Below are positions 7,402-10,313 of a stretch of DNA of 10,313 nucleotides, one piece after another. The notes below the pieces were generated by a model that was given only the letters and a program-made list of their open reading frames with translations, was not told the origin of the DNA and did no database searches. The first letter of the stretch is position 1. Each line of letters opens with the position of its first letter. The translations under genes were made by a program, and so were the position numbers. The stretch is from positions 25,696-36,008 of the forward strand of contig DIZU01000069.1 in NCBI GenBank assembly GCA_002429455.1. Direction: 5' to 3'. The DNA comes from Methylotenera sp. UBA6020. Lineage in GTDB: Bacteria; Pseudomonadota; Gammaproteobacteria; Burkholderiales; Methylophilaceae.

Positions 7402-10313
7402 ATGAACTTAATGACCGCCACTTCCACTTACCCCGTCTCTGCCAGTCTGCTGCTGGGCCCGACTCAGACTGAACTGATACGCACCGAAGTCCTCGCCGAC
7501 ATTTTTGAAGCCACGGCCAAACTTCTGCCGCAACAGACGGCGCTTATTTTCGGCCAACGTAAACTGAGTTACAGCGAACTAAATGAGCTGAGCGACAGGG
7601 TCGCTTCTTGCCTGATTAACGATGGTCTTCAACCCGGCCAGATCGTCGGCCTGTGGCTGCCCCGCGGCATTGAACTACTGGTCATGCAACTCGGTATTGC
7701 TAAAGCTGGCATCGCCTGGCTGCCTTTTGACGCTGACACGCCAGCCGACCGCATCTCAATCTGCCTTGCCGACGCAAACGCCGCTGGCTTGCTCAGTTAC
7801 GAGGCCTTTCTGCCATATCTACACGCATCGCCACATAAAATCTGGACTGCCGAGACATTACTGCGACCTCATCCGGCTCCACTCAAGCGCCGTGATGGCG
7901 TTCTGCCAGAACACTCGGCCTATGTCATCTACACCTCTGGCTCTACAGGAAAACCCAAGGGCATCCAGATCAACCAAGGTGCAATTTGCCACTTTTTGCG
8001 CAGTGAAAACAGTCAGCTCGGCGTTAGCCAAGCGGATCGGGTTTATCAGGGATTTTCGGTCGCTTTCGACATGTCCTTCGAGGAGATCTGGATCAGTTAT
8101 CTGGTCGGCGCCACGCTCTGGATTGCCCCGAAAGAACTAGCCACCGACCCGGAAGCCTTGCCACTCGCCTTGATAGAGCAGCAGATCACGGTGCTGCACG
8201 CCGTTCCGACCCTGCTAGCCATGTTCAACTGCGAGATTCCCCGCCTGCAGCTGATTAACCTTGGCGGTGAAGCTTGTCCTGAGGCACTGGTCACCCGCTG
8301 GGCCAGACCTGGCCGCAAAATTTTCAACACTTACGGCCCAACCGAAGCCACCGTCTCGGCCAGCTTGGCCGAATTGCATGTAGGCGAGCCCGTCACTATT
8401 GGCCGCCCTTTACCTAATTACGTACTGCTCGTCATCGACCCGGATCCTGCACAGGAACTGCGCCTACTGCCGTGCGGAGAAACTGGCGAGTTATGCATTA
8501 GTGGGCCTGGTGTCGCGGCGGGCTATCTTGGACGGCCGGATCTAACCGCCGAAAAGTTCCTTGCGAACCCCTTCGCCTGCGGATCACACGACCAAAGGCT
8601 GTATCGTACTGGCGATCTCGCTCGTATTGACGATTCTGGCTACGTCCAGTGCCTAGGACGAACCGATGACCAGGTCAAGATTCGCGGCTTCCGCGTCGAG
8701 CTTGGTGAAATCGAGGCAGCGCTCTGCCAACAAACCGGCATCAGTACCGCGGCTGTCATTCTGCGCCACGATGATGGTATCGAGCGCTTAATTGCCTACA
8801 TTATTACCGAGGACGGAGACTCGCCAGCACAAACGAGCTTGCGCGCCACACTGGCCGAGAGCCTGCCACCCTATATGGTGCCCAGTCACATCGAGACATT
8901 GGCCGAAATGCCACGCCTCACTTCCGGCAAGATTGATCGCAAGGCGTTACGCGCTTTGCCTCTGAATAAAACAAGCGACAATGATAATCATTCTGACCAC
9001 CCTGCCAATGCCGCGGAAGAAGTACTCTTCGCCGACCTTGCCAAGCTTTTTCCGGGCCAGCCGATACGCCGCGACGCTGACTTTTTCTCCGATCTAGGTG
9101 GTCACTCGCTACTTGCGGCGCGCTTAGCATCCGCCCTGCGTAGCAATCCGCAGTTCTCCAACTTCACCGTGCGTGATATCTATCAACACCGCCAGATTAG
9201 CCGTATTGCCGAGATTTTGACCGCAACGCCAGCCACTCTGCCTACCAGCGAGCCATTCTGGACACCGCCATCCACCAGTCAGCGATGGCTATGTGGTGCA
9301 GCTCAGGCCGCCACAATACCAGGCCTGGTACTGCTGCGGATGTCGCAGTGGCTAGCATCTTTTTTCACCTACCATTATTTTACTGGCGATCCCGGCGACT
9401 CAATCGCTCGGGCAATGACCGCCTCCGTTAGCGTTTTCCTGCTGGCAACAGCGCTTGGTTTTGCCGTTGCCATAGTCGGTAAGTGGTTGATTGCCGGCCA
9501 CCTCAAACCGGGCCGCTACCCATTATGGGGGGCTGCTTATTTCCGCTGGTGGCTGGCCGACCGTTTGATTGAAAGCGCGCCGGTCTACATGCTCGGCGGA
9601 TCACCACTGTATGTATGGTGGCTGCGCGCCTTAGGGGCCCGTGTCGGCAAAGATGTCAACATCGGCTCACTAACCTTGCGTGCACACGATCTGCTCAGCA
9701 TCGGTGACGGCGTCAGCATTGGCAATGCGGTCAATCTGGAAAATGCGCGGGTCGAGCGCGGCGAACTATTGCTGGGCCAGATTACGCTAGATACTGAAGC
9801 CTGCGTGGACTCTTACGCCGTGCTCGAAGGCAACACCAGCCTGGGCGAATACAGCCGTCTTGAGGGACTTTCGGCGTTAAGTGATGGCATGCAGGTGCCG
9901 CCAGGGCGCGTTTGGAGCGGTTCGCCGGCCCGTGACATTGGCGCGTTCAACCATACAGCACAGGCACCTAGACCGGTCGTGTCCGGAACCCGCCTGGTCG
10001 GTGAAGCCTTGTTTTTTATAATTGGGGTTTTAGCCACGGCTACACTGTTCTTCATCCCCGTGTTCCCGAGTGTTATTCTGGTCGACTGGATTGACGGCAG
10101 TTATCCATGGCTACAGCAAGGCGATATCGCCTTTCAACTATTCAAATACTTCGTATTAGCTTTCCCGGCAATTACTGTCTTGATTATCTGTACGGCATTG
10201 ATCTCCGCCGCACTGCGCTGGGGGGTACTATTCCGCCTGAAAGCGGGTTGCTGGCCGGTACATAGCAATATTTATTGCAGGCGATGGCTGGTCAACCAGA
10301 TTCAGGAGTCTAG
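7402..10313 (+). CDS. Pls/PosA-family membrane-bound nonribosomal peptide synthetase (A-PCP-membrane/LbH), 3' end beyond window
   Basis: Characterised relatives make cationic homo-poly(amino acids), such as epsilon-poly-L-lysine, at the inner membrane; this one's product is unknown. There are 970 codons without a stop. The adenylation domain (about 20-515) shows LSYSEL (55-60), KAGIAWLPFD (101-110), the P-loop YTSGSTGKPKG (177-187), FDMSFEEIW (222-230), NTYGPTE (309-315), YRTGD (401-405), GRTDDQVKIRGFR (419-431) and TSGKIDRKAL with K510. The carrier domain (about 525-595) has GGHSL with S569 for phosphopantetheine. Hydrophobic segments follow at about 630-657 and 674-697. Next come the family-typical YFRWWLADRLI and YVWWLRALGARVG, a hexapeptide-repeat beta-helix (about 745-850), and segments at about 870-893 and 917-938. 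Inferred pocket residues are D223, M224, E227, H266, I285, L287, T310, V318, S319 and K510. The ATG at 7402 has GGA five bases upstream, and an in-frame stop lies at 7375; ATG 7411 is an alternative. No condensation or thioesterase domain is seen. G+C is visibly higher than in the neighbouring genes, which may indicate transfer. Confidence 0.92.
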   Translation, partial: MNLMTATSTYPVSASLLLGPTQTELIRTEVLADIFEATAKLLPQQTALIFGQRKLSYSELNELSDRVASCLINDGLQPGQIVGLWLPRGIELLVMQLGIAKAGIAWLPFDADTPADRISICLADANAAGLLSYEAFLPYLHASPHKIWTAETLLRPHPAPLKRRDGVLPEHSAYVIYTSGSTGKPKGIQINQGAICHFLRSENSQLGVSQADRVYQGFSVAFDMSFEEIWISYLVGATLWIAPKELATDPEALPLALIEQQITVLHAVPTLLAMFNCEIPRLQLINLGGEACPEALVTRWARPGRKIFNTYGPTEATVSASLAELHVGEPVTIGRPLPNYVLLVIDPDPAQELRLLPCGETGELCISGPGVAAGYLGRPDLTAEKFLANPFACGSHDQRLYRTGDLARIDDSGYVQCLGRTDDQVKIRGFRVELGEIEAALCQQTGISTAAVILRHDDGIERLIAYIITEDGDSPAQTSLRATLAESLPPYMVPSHIETLAEMPRLTSGKIDRKALRALPLNKTSDNDNHSDHPANAAEEVLFADLAKLFPGQPIRRDADFFSDLGGHSLLAARLASALRSNPQFSNFTVRDIYQHRQISRIAEILTATPATLPTSEPFWTPPSTSQRWLCGAAQAATIPGLVLLRMSQWLASFFTYHYFTGDPGDSIARAMTASVSVFLLATALGFAVAIVGKWLIAGHLKPGRYPLWGAAYFRWWLADRLIESAPVYMLGGSPLYVWWLRALGARVGKDVNIGSLTLRAHDLLSIGDGVSIGNAVNLENARVERGELLLGQITLDTEACVDSYAVLEGNTSLGEYSRLEGLSALSDGMQVPPGRVWSGSPARDIGAFNHTAQAPRPVVSGTRLVGEALFFIIGVLATATLFFIPVFPSVILVDWIDGSYPWLQQGDIAFQLFKYFVLAFPAITVLIICTALISAALRWGVLFRLKAGCWPVHSNIYCRRWLVNQIQES

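Noticed and set aside
7397..7405. ATG five bases upstream of the synthetase start
   Set aside because: It is out of frame and meets a stop after two codons (ATG TTA TGA); the ATG at 7402 has better spacing to GGA.
7622..8140. 172-codon plus-strand frame inside the synthetase
   Set aside because: It overlaps the core adenylation motifs in another frame; the 970-codon frame with all A-domain signatures is the real one.

Overview
The window looks like a chromosomal segment of a Gram-negative proteobacterium, most likely a betaproteobacterium. The tkt-gap-pgk-pyk-purC order resembles the carbon-metabolism clusters of that class, including the methylotrophic Methylophilaceae. The lineage is inferred from gene order and protein character only; there is no rRNA or taxonomic marker here.

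Positions 1-7089 hold a run of genes all on the minus strand. Read in transcription order they are tkt (transketolase), gap (glyceraldehyde-3-phosphate dehydrogenase), a 78-residue conserved-looking protein of unknown function, pgk (phosphoglycerate kinase), pyk (pyruvate kinase, TTG start) and the 5' part of purC (SAICAR synthase), which runs off the left edge. Together they connect pentose-phosphate (or ribulose-monophosphate/Calvin-type) sugar rearrangement with the lower glycolytic trunk, and then with purine synthesis. The run is probably not one simple operon: a strong intrinsic terminator follows tkt, a second hairpin lies between pgk and pyk, and candidate promoters precede tkt, gap and purC. 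The gap product carries Ser where NAD-specific enzymes have Asp in the cofactor pocket, and it resembles the NADP-preferring GapB type. The pgk frame runs about 37 codons past the family's usual C-terminus and reads through the downstream hairpin, which suggests a one-base deletion near its 3' end. The intergenic spacers of this cluster contain short imperfect tandem repeats.

Positions 7090-7401 are a divergent intergenic region. It carries a 13-bp inverted repeat in the presumed tkt leader, a candidate tkt promoter, and a perfect TATAAT facing the other way.

From 7402 to the right edge a plus-strand gene encodes the first 970 residues of a large fused protein: an NRPS-type adenylation domain, a carrier domain with an intact GGHSL, then membrane segments interrupted by a left-handed beta-helix region. 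This is the architecture of the Pls/PosA family, whose characterised members make cationic homo-poly(amino acids) such as epsilon-poly-L-lysine. The pocket residues (D-M-E at the first three specificity positions) suggest a diamino acid substrate. The gene's base composition is richer in G+C than the glycolytic genes. It is the accessory and most interesting element of the window.
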